Below are positions 11,896-21,756 of a DNA stretch of 27,566 bases, in pieces. The stretch is from the IMG/VR virus record IMGVR_UViG_3300013006_000109, positions 1 to 27,566 of that record; one strand, written 5' to 3'. The stretch is from a virus. The notes under the pieces were generated by a model. That model worked only from the letters and a program-made list of their open reading frames with translations, had not been told where the DNA came from and made no database searches. How positions within the stretch are numbered: position 1 is the stretch's first letter; each line of letters starts with the position of its first letter. The position numbers were made by a program, and so were the translations under genes.

Positions 11896-13736
11896 TAGAA
11901 TGTCCAGAAAAATACGTAAAAGAAATTAAAGACGTTAATGCTGAATTAGCGCTACTTAAAGGTTTTTTAAACGATAAAGAAGCAAAGATATCTTTGGCTA
12001 AATTTTTAAGAGCAAATATAGGCTTTACTACAGAGTTGATAAGCGGAGTTAAGCTCGCACCATATCAAGAGATACATCTTAAAGCTTTCTTCAATAGGAA
12101 TTTTAATATGTGTGTGTTTGGTCGAGGATGTGGTAAGAGTTTTATAGCTGCAGTATTTTGTTTTCTACAATGCATATTTGAACCTAATACAAAAATTTTA
12201 ATTGCTGGTCCTACCTTTAGAACTGCGCGATTTATCTTTAATAATTTAGAAAAAATAGTTAATAGTCCAGGTGCAGAATTACTAGCTCAATGTTTTGGAG
12301 CAAAAGCTAAAAGAAATGATCAATTTGAATGGCATATTAATGGAGGAAGTATTGTAGCGATCCCATTAAACGGAGAAAAAATTCGAGGATTTAGAGCGAA
12401 CGTTCTAGTATTGGATGAGTTCTTGCTTTTGCCAGAAGAAATTATTAAAAATGTACTTATGCCTTTCCTTGTGGCTCCACAGAACATCAAAGAAAGAATG
12501 GAGATCAGAGAGCTAGAAGATAAGCTCATTCAAGAAGGTTCAATGAAAGAAGAAGACCGAGAGGTTTTTGGGAACACAAGTAAAATGTTGGCGTTTTCTT
12601 CTGCGAGTTATACTTTTGAAAATTTATATAAAACTTATAAAGAATGGTCTGAAAAAATTATAAATAATGAAAAAACAGAAGCAACATACTTCGTAAGTCA
12701 ACTTAGTTACGAAGCTCTTCCAGAAGAAATGATAGATAAAACGATTATTGAAGAAGCGCAAAATGGTGGAGCAAGTCATAGTAGTTTTTTAAGAGAATAT
12801 TGCGCTAGATTTACTGATGGTAGTGATAGTTATTTTAATGGTAAAAAAATGGAAGATTGTACTTTGAAATTAGGCGAAAAACCACATACTTTATTGAAAG
12901 GAGATCCAAAGAAAAAATATATTCTTGGTATTGATCCTAATATGAGCGATAGTCCAAATGCAGATTATTTTGCTATGGCTGTTTTAGAGCTTGATGAAGA
13001 GAAAAAACAAGGAATATTAGTTCATACTTATTCTGGATTAGGCAATCTTAAAAATCACGTAGCCTATTTATATTATATAATGACAAATTTTAATATAGTA
13101 TTAATGATTGTCGATAACGCTGGAGCAGATGTATTTTTATCTGCATGTAATGAATCAGAATTATTCAAAAAACAAAAACTAGAAATAAAAACATTTGATA
13201 TAGACTCAGATCTTGATGGACCAGAATATGAATTTATGATTCGTAACGCTAGAAAAAAATATAACGTAGAAGATAAACGAATAGCCTTTAATCAAGTATT
13301 TACTGGCACATTTATTAGAAAAGCAAATGAATATTTACAGGCTTGTATTGATTATAAGAAAATATGGTTTGCTAGTAGAACAGGCGCGCATGAATCATTT
13401 TTTAATGAGGTTATAAACAAAAGTGCCCCAATAGATTTAATGAAAAGTGAAGATAAAAAAGATTGGACTATCCTTGATTTTATAGAAAACCAAGATGATT
13501 TCATATATCAAACAAAGAAACAATGCGCATTAGTAGAGCATTCTTCTACAAGTAGAGGTACCCAGACTTTTGATCTTCCACAGCATTTAAAAAGAAGCTC
13601 TTCAGCCAATAAAGCAAGAAAAGACAATTATTCAGCACTTATGTTAGCAAACTGGGCATTAAAATGCTATAATGACATGATGGAACAACCAGAAATAATA
13701 GAAACATCCACTTTTTCGCCTATAATGATTAAATAA
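11892..13736 (+). CDS. terL: Terminase large subunit
   Basis: A 614-aa packaging motor of normal family length. ATPase: Walker A FGRGCGKS (76-83), Walker B VLVLDEF (171-177) with catalytic Glu176, coupling motif AFSSAS (234-239). Nuclease (RNase H fold): ILGIDPN (Asp348), MIVDNAGAD (Asp408) and ARKDNYSA (Asp578) give the acidic triad. Both domains look intact. It acts in the cytoplasm at the portal vertex, pumping DNA and cutting concatemers. It starts with an ATGA overlap to the ERCC4 nuclease and ends the coupled chain; the portal gene follows with its own GTGTAAT element. Confidence 0.96.
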   Translation: MIECPEKYVKEIKDVNAELALLKGFLNDKEAKISLAKFLRANIGFTTELISGVKLAPYQEIHLKAFFNRNFNMCVFGRGCGKSFIAAVFCFLQCIFEPNTKILIAGPTFRTARFIFNNLEKIVNSPGAELLAQCFGAKAKRNDQFEWHINGGSIVAIPLNGEKIRGFRANVLVLDEFLLLPEEIIKNVLMPFLVAPQNIKERMEIRELEDKLIQEGSMKEEDREVFGNTSKMLAFSSASYTFENLYKTYKEWSEKIINNEKTEATYFVSQLSYEALPEEMIDKTIIEEAQNGGASHSSFLREYCARFTDGSDSYFNGKKMEDCTLKLGEKPHTLLKGDPKKKYILGIDPNMSDSPNADYFAMAVLELDEEKKQGILVHTYSGLGNLKNHVAYLYYIMTNFNIVLMIVDNAGADVFLSACNESELFKKQKLEIKTFDIDSDLDGPEYEFMIRNARKKYNVEDKRIAFNQVFTGTFIRKANEYLQACIDYKKIWFASRTGAHESFFNEVINKSAPIDLMKSEDKKDWTILDFIENQDDFIYQTKKQCALVEHSSTSRGTQTFDLPQHLKRSSSANKARKDNYSALMLANWALKCYNDMMEQPEIIETSTFSPIMIK

Positions 13737-13738
13737 AG

Positions 13739-13745
13739 GTGTAAT
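13739..13745 (+). promoter_or_regulatory. GTGTAAT late-promoter-like element before the portal gene
   Basis: It lies just after the terminase stop and ends 11 nt before the ATG at 13757. AAAGG immediately before it is too far from the ATG for a standard Shine-Dalgarno but cannot be excluded. Confidence 0.5.
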
Positions 13746-13756
13746 AATTAACGCTA

Positions 13757-15664
13757 ATGGCTAAAAAAAATAAAAAGTCTGAAAAATCGATTAAAAATCA
13801 AGGATTCGAACCTATGATAGTATCGAACGCATCAGACGATAGCTTTAAATATACAGCTAAAGCAGAAGAGACTAGGGTCAGAAGAAATGCTGCAAGTACC
13901 TCTGTTAGAACAGATAGATATAAAAATATTAGCGATGGATTAATACCTTTTAGATATTCTTCAGGAATTAAAAATGATTCAAATATAAATGTTCGCGATG
14001 CTGTTATCCTTTGTCAAAAGGCTTATTATAATTTTGCAATATTTAGAAATACGATTGATTTAATGACAGAATTTTCTTCTAGTAATATATACTATACTGG
14101 CGGTAGCTCTAAATCAAGAAACTTTTTTGAAGCTTTATTTAAAAAAATCAATATAACAGACCTCCAAGATAAATTTTTCCGTGAATACTATCGTTCTGGT
14201 AATGTTTTTATTTATCGTTTTGATACAAAAGTAGCAGACGCAGATATAGACAGGATAACGCAAACGTTCGGACTAGTTTCTCAAGCAAAAGTTAGTTTGC
14301 CTTCTAAATATATAATATTAAATCCATCAGACATTCAAATTGCTGGAACTGTTAATTTTTCTCAAAGTAAATATTATAAAATATTAAGTGACTATGAATT
14401 AGAAAGACTTAAGACTCCAAAAACTGACGAGGATAGAGAAATGCTAGAGAGTCTTCCTCCAGAAACCAAAAAACTTATTAAAGAAAAGACTGTAGGGGTT
14501 CTTACTTTATCTTTAGAGCGAGAAAAACTTTGCGCAGTATTTTATAAAAAACAAGATTACGAACCATTTTCAGTTCCCATGGGTTTTCCAGTATTAGAAG
14601 ATATAAATTGGAAAGCAGAAATGAAAAAAATGGATATGGCTGTTACGAGAACAATGCAGCAATCTGTTCTTCTTGTTACTATGGGAGATACTCCAGACAA
14701 CGGAGGCATTAATCAAAAGAACCTAGAATCGATGCAAAAACTTTTTGAAAATCAAAGTGTAGGTAGAGTTTTAATTGCAGATTATACAACAAAAGCTCAA
14801 TTTGTTATTCCAGATATTTCTAGTCTTCTTGGTCCACAAAAATATGAAGTTGTTGATAGAGATATTCAAATGGGATTAAATAATATTTTAATAGGTACCG
14901 AAAAATTTGCCAATACTAGTATTAAAGTACAAGTATTTATAGAAAGACTCAAGCAAGCTCGCCAAACATTTTTAAATGAATTTTTAGTTCCAGAAATACG
15001 TAGAATTAGCAAAGATCTTGGATTTAAAAATTACCCAAACCCAAATTTTGAAGATATTGATTTAAAAGATGATGTTCAGTACTCTAGAGTTTATACCAGA
15101 CTTGTTGAACTTGGAATATTAACTCCATTAGAAGGAATTACAGCAATCGAAACAGGAAGACTTCCAGATGCAGACGAGTCTATAGAAGCTCAACAAAAAT
15201 TTAAAGAATTAAAAGACCAAGGTTTCTATCAACCGTTAATTGGAGGAAGTCAACAACAAGCTGGTAGACCACCTGGATCAACTGGAATTCCTCAAAGCAC
15301 AAAAAATGTTTCACCTCCTGGAACTGGTAAGCAATCGAAAGCTATTGAAGAGAAATACAGTCTTATAAAAGTTAAAGAGAATCTTGTTCTTGCTCAAAAA
15401 TTAGAAGAAGAAGTTTCAGCTGCGCTTCGCAAAAAACATAACATTAAAAAGCTAAGTTATAATCAAAAAGACGTAGCAGAACAAATATCTAAGATTATTA
15501 TTGCTAATGAACTTCCAGAAAATTGGACATCTAAAATAGAAAATTATATTGAATCTCCTATAGACCAAAATCAAGAAGCTATTGCGAGTGTAAATTCCAT
15601 CGCTTACGATCATCAAGTCGATAGTTATCTTGCAAGTATTCTTTATCATAGCAAAGTAAAATAA
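13757..15664 (+). CDS. Portal protein
   Basis: A 635-aa protein following the terminase, with a portal-like plan: a charged disordered N-terminus (1-60), a clip/stem region containing FFREYYRSGNVFIYRF, PSKYIILNPSDIQI and VGVLTLSLEREKL, a wing with helical KKMDMAVTRTMQQSVLLVT, then DRDIQMGLNNILIG and a long stem-like helix (VQVFIERLKQARQTFLNEFLVPEIRRI). The C-terminal 130 residues are a Gly/Pro/Gln linker and a helical tail. It should form the dodecameric ring at the packaging vertex. No capsid, protease or scaffold gene follows within the window; the next gene begins one base after the stop and is a fibre. Confidence 0.88.
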   Translation: MAKKNKKSEKSIKNQGFEPMIVSNASDDSFKYTAKAEETRVRRNAASTSVRTDRYKNISDGLIPFRYSSGIKNDSNINVRDAVILCQKAYYNFAIFRNTIDLMTEFSSSNIYYTGGSSKSRNFFEALFKKINITDLQDKFFREYYRSGNVFIYRFDTKVADADIDRITQTFGLVSQAKVSLPSKYIILNPSDIQIAGTVNFSQSKYYKILSDYELERLKTPKTDEDREMLESLPPETKKLIKEKTVGVLTLSLEREKLCAVFYKKQDYEPFSVPMGFPVLEDINWKAEMKKMDMAVTRTMQQSVLLVTMGDTPDNGGINQKNLESMQKLFENQSVGRVLIADYTTKAQFVIPDISSLLGPQKYEVVDRDIQMGLNNILIGTEKFANTSIKVQVFIERLKQARQTFLNEFLVPEIRRISKDLGFKNYPNPNFEDIDLKDDVQYSRVYTRLVELGILTPLEGITAIETGRLPDADESIEAQQKFKELKDQGFYQPLIGGSQQQAGRPPGSTGIPQSTKNVSPPGTGKQSKAIEEKYSLIKVKENLVLAQKLEEEVSAALRKKHNIKKLSYNQKDVAEQISKIIIANELPENWTSKIENYIESPIDQNQEAIASVNSIAYDHQVDSYLASILYHSKVK

Positions 15665-15665
15665 T

Positions 15666-17387
15666 ATGCCAAACTATATTAGAACAAAACAAATTGACCA
15701 AACTGATTTGAGTAATTTTGTTACTGATTCACTACAGTCTCAAAGTGGAACAATACTTCAATATGTTTCTGGAGTCACTTTAAGTGAAACAGTACTATTG
15801 ACAGGAAACCAAAATATCTCTGGAATTAAAACATTTGTAGATGGAGTTGATTTAAATAATATAGATAATTTAAACCTTTCTGGAGTTGATATAATAATAA
15901 CAAGCGGAAATGTAATTTTAACAAATCCAGTTAGTGCACCAAATCTTGTTAATATCACTTATAATATTGGTGATCAAACTATTTCTGGAATTAAAACTTT
16001 TGTAACTGGGATAATTGCTCCTAATTTAGTTTATAATGTCGGTGACCAAATTATAGGTGGAGTTAAAACATTTTCAGAGGATTTAAATATTTCGGGCAAT
16101 TTAACTTTAGATGGTGGACTTTATATTAATGATATTGAAGAATTAAATCTTATAGGTGCTAATATTTACGCAGATAATATAGTTTACAATACTGGTGACC
16201 AAATTATAAGAGGGCTTAAGACTTTTGATAAGCGGCCAATAGTAAATGGCACTGGAATGCTTTTAAGTGGGGACCCAACTGCTGGGTTTACATTTACTGG
16301 AGATTTAAATGTTTCATTAAGCGATAATAAAACATTTGGTAGATACTCTAATGGGGAAATTATACCAGCTAGCGGGAAAAGTCTTCCAGAAGTTCTTCAA
16401 TTAATTTTGGTAGAGCCGATTAGTCCAACACTTTCATTTAGTTCAAACACCGTGGTACCATTTAATCAAACTTCTATAAATAATATTCTTAATGCCTCTA
16501 ATGTAATAAATAGCTTAAACTCTTCTGTGCAAACTGGGTTCATAGAATATAGAAGAGGAAACGCTGGCTCTTATACAAACTTAATTGGAAATGAATCTTC
16601 TTCGATCTCTTATACTCATTCTTTAACAGACACAAACTTTAATGCAAATCCATTTAACTATAGATATGTAGTTATTGATACAATGGGGGCAGCAAATACT
16701 GGGACATTAACAATTACTCCAGTAAGTTATGTCGCTCCAACTATTACGAATATTTCTATTGGCGGAGATGCAACTTTAGGAAATGTATCTACAACTTTGG
16801 CTGTTACAATAAATAGAAATTCTCCTAATGTAAATTTAACTAGTTATCAATTACAATATCAATCTATCATAAATGGAATCACTTCTGCTTGGACAAATAT
16901 TGGTTCATCTACTTCAATTTCTGGCCCATCTGCGGTTATTAGTAGAGCTCATAATGATATAAATTTAGTAAATGCTTCAAGTATATCTTATAGAATTCAA
17001 ATTGTGGATGGATATCAAACTACAACTTTAAATTTAGGCACAAGATCATTCTTTTATAATAATTATTTAGGATATAGCAGTAATACAACCTTAACTTTAG
17101 CTCAAATTGAAAGTTTGTCAAGTTCGATCTTATTGTTCGCTGATTCAAAATCTAGAACAATTTCTTCAGTAACGGCTGGAGCAGGAAATTATACATATTA
17201 CTGCTATCGAGCTTCGCAAGGAGATCTTTCTTCAATCGTGCAAGATGGCGCATATCAGATTTTTGGATCATTTACAAAACTAAGTGATGTTGTAGGAGTA
17301 AATAGTTATGGAGCAAATGTAACATATAGAGTTTATAAGTCTAACTCTACAGATGCATTTACAAATGTTTCATTAGCTTTTAATTAA
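15666..17387 (+). CDS. Tail-fibre-like protein with GDQTISGIKTF repeats
   Basis: A 573-aa protein. The N-terminal 200 residues hold four copies of a fibre repeat (about 47-57, 102-112, 126-136, 177-187; consensus G-D/N-Q-x-I-x-G-x-K-T-F), each followed by beta-strand spacers. Next is a FGRYSNGEIIPASGKS module (224-238), common in phage fibres, then two Ig-like segments (about 250-355 and 356-460) and a C-terminal beta module ending in YRVYKSNSTDAFTNVSLAFN. That end resembles the end of the next gene's product (VYKSRYYSSVSNFDLTFKF). The protein should be part of a trimeric adsorption fibre. The start lies one base after the portal stop, in A-rich sequence without a Shine-Dalgarno. Confidence 0.82.
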   Translation: MPNYIRTKQIDQTDLSNFVTDSLQSQSGTILQYVSGVTLSETVLLTGNQNISGIKTFVDGVDLNNIDNLNLSGVDIIITSGNVILTNPVSAPNLVNITYNIGDQTISGIKTFVTGIIAPNLVYNVGDQIIGGVKTFSEDLNISGNLTLDGGLYINDIEELNLIGANIYADNIVYNTGDQIIRGLKTFDKRPIVNGTGMLLSGDPTAGFTFTGDLNVSLSDNKTFGRYSNGEIIPASGKSLPEVLQLILVEPISPTLSFSSNTVVPFNQTSINNILNASNVINSLNSSVQTGFIEYRRGNAGSYTNLIGNESSSISYTHSLTDTNFNANPFNYRYVVIDTMGAANTGTLTITPVSYVAPTITNISIGGDATLGNVSTTLAVTINRNSPNVNLTSYQLQYQSIINGITSAWTNIGSSTSISGPSAVISRAHNDINLVNASSISYRIQIVDGYQTTTLNLGTRSFFYNNYLGYSSNTTLTLAQIESLSSSILLFADSKSRTISSVTAGAGNYTYYCYRASQGDLSSIVQDGAYQIFGSFTKLSDVVGVNSYGANVTYRVYKSNSTDAFTNVSLAFN

Positions 17388-17389
17388 AT

Positions 17390-18595
17390 ATGGCAATAAA
17401 TTTACCAGATATTATTCAACATAATAATCAACTCAATTCAATAGTTGATACTAATTTTGTTAGAGGTGGCACAAGATCTGTCGCTAATTTAACTGAACTA
17501 TATCAAATAGGTAGTGGAACAAATAGTAAAGTAGATCAACTCAAAGAAAACGTTACAAAAGTATACGTAAGTGGAGAAAATAAATTTTACTTATTAAAAA
17601 ATATAAACAATAGAACGGTTCCTGCTGGTTGGGAACCTGAAAATTATGTTTACACAACTGGAACTCAAACTATAAGTGGAGCTAAAACTTTTACAAATCT
17701 AATCACTGCAAATCAATTAGACATGTTTGATATAGATTTATTTCAAATTTCTGGAGTTAATTTGCAAATATCTGATGGAGATGTTGAATTCAAATTTAGG
17801 CCAACTGTTAATGGATCAGGAGTACAATTAGTAGGAGAAACTTCTGAAATTCCACCAAGTTTAAATTTTGATGGTAATAGAAACATAAGAAGAAACGTTT
17901 TTCCTTCTGGATTAAATGTTGGTGGTTCAAATATACTTACTTTTGTAAGTAATGTATTCTTTCCAACTGTACCGATGTCAATATCTTTAAAAAATAGCCC
18001 ACTATTAACTGGAGGAATACAAACTTATCCAATAACTTTCTCAGGATCAATAATCGGCAATGATGATGCTGATGCAAGCTTGGTATCGCTGATTTATACA
18101 AATGTTTCTACTAATACAGTTTTACAGGTTGACAGCAATCCACAATTTGGTAATTTTTATTACACAGGAGATAACGTATCTCAGAATACATCTATAAAAG
18201 TTGATCTATCTTATTTCAAAGGTACTCAAAAGCAAATTTCTCAAAATGCTAGTATAATATTTGAATATCCAATGTATTATGCAATAACTGGGGCGAATAA
18301 TTTAACTTTTAATGAAATTCTTTATGTGAATTCAGATCCCGCCCAAGGCTTAAGGCCAGGAGTAGTTACTATGTTGGAACAGGAATCTGATAAAAAATTT
18401 ACTTTCACCACAAATAATGAAATTATCTATGTCGCATTTCCGTCTAGTTGGGGGCCAGTGTCTAGTATACAAGACCCAAATGGATTAGAAAATCTCGCAG
18501 GATGGCAATTATATCTACAACCCGCGAATTATTATGTTTATAAATCAAGATACTATTCTAGTGTATCTAATTTTGACTTAACATTTAAATTTTAA
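17390..18595 (+). CDS. Tail-fibre-like protein, paralogous ends with the neighbouring fibre
   Basis: A 401-aa protein. The N-terminus contains KVYVSGENKFYLLKNINN, a short module also present in the next gene (VYSADTQTVYYLKNITNG). One fibre repeat, GTQTISGAKTF, lies at 91-101. The rest is beta-rich and Asn/Thr/Ser-rich, without cysteine or enzymatic motif. Its C-terminal 110 residues (from YYAITGANNLTFNEILY) parallel the C-terminal module of the 15666 protein, suggesting a shared tip or receptor-binding domain. It lies two bases after the previous gene, so they are co-transcribed. It may be an alternative or additional fibre subunit of the same adsorption apparatus. Confidence 0.8.
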   Translation: MAINLPDIIQHNNQLNSIVDTNFVRGGTRSVANLTELYQIGSGTNSKVDQLKENVTKVYVSGENKFYLLKNINNRTVPAGWEPENYVYTTGTQTISGAKTFTNLITANQLDMFDIDLFQISGVNLQISDGDVEFKFRPTVNGSGVQLVGETSEIPPSLNFDGNRNIRRNVFPSGLNVGGSNILTFVSNVFFPTVPMSISLKNSPLLTGGIQTYPITFSGSIIGNDDADASLVSLIYTNVSTNTVLQVDSNPQFGNFYYTGDNVSQNTSIKVDLSYFKGTQKQISQNASIIFEYPMYYAITGANNLTFNEILYVNSDPAQGLRPGVVTMLEQESDKKFTFTTNNEIIYVAFPSSWGPVSSIQDPNGLENLAGWQLYLQPANYYVYKSRYYSSVSNFDLTFKF

Positions 18596-18597
18596 AT

Positions 18598-20796
18598 ATG
18601 AATACAGGAATACCATTAATACTAAATTTTGATTTAAAAGCTCCGCTCCCATTAGACCAACGGTTATCGGTAAATGTTACAGGAGAGTTAAATTCGATAG
18701 TGCAACCATATTCTGGAATGGCAGTCTATTCTGCAGATACTCAAACAGTATATTATTTAAAAAATATTACAAATGGCACAAAAACTTGGGTTGATTTTCC
18801 AAGTTCAGCGCAATTCGTTAAAAATTATGGCGATGAAACCATAAATGGAATTAAAACTTTTTCATCTCGTCCAAACTTAAATGGAAATGGATTTTTAGTG
18901 CAGGGTGATATCACCATGGGAGATGTAATTGGTATTCCAAATTTTCAAACAAATGCAGTGTACAACGACAACATATTAATGAATTCTAATTCTACTGGAT
19001 ATTTGACTGGTGTTGGATATAGTGGAAATTTTGATGGTGGATATTTCTTTGGAAGAACAAAGATAACTCAAAATAGAAGCAGAATACATGAAGCTAGTAT
19101 AGGTGAAAATTTTACAGCAGTAGGTTCATTGCCAGGAGCATGGAGATGGTTGTCTTGCAGTAGTGATGCGCAATACATAACTGCTTCTAGAGATAATAAT
19201 TTTCTTTATGTTTCTAATAATTTTGGAAAAACTTGGTATGCAACAGCTAAAGAGTTTGGTAATTTAAATTGGAGAGGAACGGCAATGAGTGCTGACGGAA
19301 AGTATCAAATTGCTGTTACTACCTTCCTTGCTGGCGGCGCTGGTATCGTAGCAGTTTCAAAAGACTATGGTAATTCTTGGACACAAAAATTTAATAACAC
19401 AAATGATTGGGTAAATCCTGCTATGAGTTCTGATGGAAAATATCAAACGGTTATTTATTCTAATAATGCTGATCAGACAGTTACTATTTATAGATCCAAC
19501 AATTACGGAGAAAGCTTTAGCGCGGTTAACGCAATCGCTAATTCAATAGTATTAAGAGCTTTAAGATTTATAGCAATGAGTAGCGATGGAAAATATCAAA
19601 CTATTGTAACAACCAAATATATTTTAACTTCTTCTAACTATGGGGTAACTTGGACACGAGCGCTTGAAACTCCAAACAGTGTGCCTTTCTTTTCGAATAC
19701 TATGAGCGCAGACGGAAGATTTCAATTGGTTGTAAGTGCTGGTAAAGATAATTTTGAGGGTCGAGTTTATGCTTCTAATGATTATGGACTTACTTGGAAA
19801 ATTACAAAAGATTTTGGTCTTTATTCTTCTTTAACTTCAATTGCTAACAGTGATCATGGTAGACTATCAGTGCTTACGGTAAAAAATGGATTTGTCTTTA
19901 CTTCTGTTGATTATGGGAATAATTGGAAGCTCGCAACTACAAAAGAAAATATTACCACAACTCTTGCTTCTGCAATTACAACCACTACAGAAACAAGTAT
20001 TAACGTAAATTCATCATTAAACATGTCCGTAGATGATACTCTAGGAAGTACTTTTTTACAAATTGATAATGAAATTTTACGTATAACTAATATTGTAGGA
20101 AATACTCTTACTGTGGCGAGAGGATCTATGGGAACAGTGGCAGCACCACACATAAATAACTCCATAGTTATACTTTCAAAAGATTTACGAAGAACAGTGA
20201 TGAGCAATGATGGCAAATATTTAATAATTTGTGAGAATAATTACAACAATGAAAATCGTCAAGGATATATTAGCATTTCTACATCTGAAGAGAAAATTGA
20301 TGGTAATTTTTATGCAGATAATTTAGTATACATCTCTGGAAATCAGACCATCGCTGGAGTTAAAACTTTTACTACAGAAGTAACTGCTCCGAATTTAGTA
20401 TATAATACTGGAAATCAAACTATTTCTGGAGTTAAAACATTTTCTTCTGCACCAACATTTAGCGCAGGAGCATCTTTTAATGGAGCTAGAATAGCAAATG
20501 CTATACCAGAAACAGTAACTGTTACAAATAATTTAAATCTAGATGCATCTCACAATTGTAAAATAATTTTAGCAAATTCACCAACGCCATTTTCAATTAC
20601 TGGCGTGTCAAGTCTTGGTGCGGGATTTAATGTTTCTGTTATACAGCAAGGTTTGGGTCAAATTACGATTGCTACAGGAGTAGGTACCACATTAAATAGT
20701 TACGGCAATTTATATAAAACTGCTGGACCTTACGCAGCAGTATCAATATTAGGTTTAGGCGGTGGTAATTTTATAATGTATGGAAATACAGCATGA
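18598..20796 (+). CDS. Fibre protein with Asp-box (BNR) beta-propeller
   Basis: A 732-aa protein. N-terminal module YYLKNITNG, one fibre repeat (78-88), then a propeller with six Asp boxes: SNNFGKTW (206), SKDYGNSW (254), SNNYGESF (300), SSNYGVTW (345), SNDYGLTW (393), SVDYGNNW (436). MSxDGKYQ-type strands alternate with them (230, 276, 327, 369, 535). A phage-type beta module (about 452-526: IDNEILRITNIVGNTLTVARG) is inserted before the last MSNDGKYL strand. Two more fibre repeats follow (581-591, 605-615), then a beta tail ending in a common fibre terminus (ATGVGTTLNSYGNLYKTAG). Asp-box propellers occur in sialidases and sortilins; I do not see a convincing sialidase active site, so glycan or protein binding is likelier than catalysis. 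The end overlaps the next start (ATGA). Confidence 0.84.
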   Translation: MNTGIPLILNFDLKAPLPLDQRLSVNVTGELNSIVQPYSGMAVYSADTQTVYYLKNITNGTKTWVDFPSSAQFVKNYGDETINGIKTFSSRPNLNGNGFLVQGDITMGDVIGIPNFQTNAVYNDNILMNSNSTGYLTGVGYSGNFDGGYFFGRTKITQNRSRIHEASIGENFTAVGSLPGAWRWLSCSSDAQYITASRDNNFLYVSNNFGKTWYATAKEFGNLNWRGTAMSADGKYQIAVTTFLAGGAGIVAVSKDYGNSWTQKFNNTNDWVNPAMSSDGKYQTVIYSNNADQTVTIYRSNNYGESFSAVNAIANSIVLRALRFIAMSSDGKYQTIVTTKYILTSSNYGVTWTRALETPNSVPFFSNTMSADGRFQLVVSAGKDNFEGRVYASNDYGLTWKITKDFGLYSSLTSIANSDHGRLSVLTVKNGFVFTSVDYGNNWKLATTKENITTTLASAITTTTETSINVNSSLNMSVDDTLGSTFLQIDNEILRITNIVGNTLTVARGSMGTVAAPHINNSIVILSKDLRRTVMSNDGKYLIICENNYNNENRQGYISISTSEEKIDGNFYADNLVYISGNQTIAGVKTFTTEVTAPNLVYNTGNQTISGVKTFSSAPTFSAGASFNGARIANAIPETVTVTNNLNLDASHNCKIILANSPTPFSITGVSSLGAGFNVSVIQQGLGQITIATGVGTTLNSYGNLYKTAGPYAAVSILGLGGGNFIMYGNTA

Positions 20797-21707
20797 TAGT
20801 ATTACCATCTGTTCAAGCAGGAATAGTGGGATCTAAACAATTCGTATTTGATACAGACGCAGAAAGTTATATTAATAGAGTAATAGCTGCAGATGTTGCA
20901 GCTGGAAATAGTAGCGGTTTAGAGTTTAACTATAAAAAAGCAATTAACAATTTTGTTATTGGTTTAAAAAATGATCAAATTTGGAACGCAATAAATTCTT
21001 GCTGTATTCTAGCAGGAGCCAGAACGTATCAAGGTTGTTTAATTCCTTTAAAAGGACCAAATCCGACTAATTATAATTTTACTTCTGCTTTTTATAATAG
21101 AAAAAATGGTCTTTCAGGTGGAGGAACAACAGCGATAAGATATATAGATTCAAATACTACAAATTTATTAGGTTATGACTATGCGACAAATTCAAAAGCC
21201 TGGGACGTTCATGCTTCCGTTTTCGTCACAGACAATCTTAATTCTTCAAGCGTTGTTTCTGCTGGGTACGTTCTAGGAAGCGATGTTACTTATAATGGAG
21301 CAGTAGCTATTAGACCATATTCTACAACTTCTTCGATTTTTAGAGCAAGAGCTACGAATTCTTTTTCGACATATGATCCATCATCAAATATAGGTGTCGG
21401 TTTTATTGGTGTCAGCAGAGGGCCTTCAACCGATTCAACAGCAGGAAATAAATCATATTTAAGCTATAATACTACAAGCAATACGCAAACTAGTATCATT
21501 ACTTTGTCTACAGCTGTTTCTCAATATCCAAATACAACAACAAATCTTGTGTCCAATATTCATGTTTTTCAACGTAATACTGCTGGTTCAGTAGTTAATT
21601 TTAATGGAAAAATGTCTTTTTATAGTATAGGCAATTATTTAGATTTAAATGTACTAGCTTCAAGAGTAAAAATTTTAATGGATAGTATTAATAATTCTGT
21701 GGTCTAA
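20793..21707 (+). CDS. Adhesin-tip protein, paralogue of the LRR protein's C-terminus
   Basis: A 304-aa beta-rich protein. Residues about 40-110 (KAINNFVIGLKNDQIWNAI, CCILAGARTYQGCLIPLKG, FYNRKNGL) match the C-terminal part of the giant protein at 23087-26710 (KIAIENFVVGCKNDGIWDSI, CLIGGARTLSAALLPLKG, DYNRKTGI). The final segments also match (MSFYSIGNYLDLNVLASRVKI versus IGFYSLGENIDLAKLDNRLKI). This is a widespread phage structural module with a concanavalin-like fold by appearance; I infer receptor binding or fibre-tip attachment. It is coupled by ATGA to the propeller fibre (GGAAA precedes it) and may be its separate tip subunit. It is the last gene of the portal unit. Confidence 0.78.
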   Translation: MIVLPSVQAGIVGSKQFVFDTDAESYINRVIAADVAAGNSSGLEFNYKKAINNFVIGLKNDQIWNAINSCCILAGARTYQGCLIPLKGPNPTNYNFTSAFYNRKNGLSGGGTTAIRYIDSNTTNLLGYDYATNSKAWDVHASVFVTDNLNSSSVVSAGYVLGSDVTYNGAVAIRPYSTTSSIFRARATNSFSTYDPSSNIGVGFIGVSRGPSTDSTAGNKSYLSYNTTSNTQTSIITLSTAVSQYPNTTTNLVSNIHVFQRNTAGSVVNFNGKMSFYSIGNYLDLNVLASRVKILMDSINNSVV

Positions 21708-21744
21708 TTTATTAGAATATAAAAATATATATTATTATAATATA

Positions 21745-21751
21745 GTGTAAT
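21745..21751 (+). promoter_or_regulatory. GTGTAAT late-promoter-like element before the holin gene
   Basis: It ends only 5 nt before the ATG at 21757, in a 49-nt AT-rich gap. At this distance a promoter would give an essentially leaderless mRNA. Confidence 0.5.
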
Positions 21752-21756
21752 CTTTT

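Noticed and set aside
13801-13815. GATTCGAAC resembling a tRNA T-arm
   Set aside because: It is in-frame portal coding sequence; no acceptor or anticodon arms can be drawn around it.
19911-20216. 101-aa minus-strand ORF
   Set aside because: It lies wholly inside the propeller fibre gene and has no start signals.
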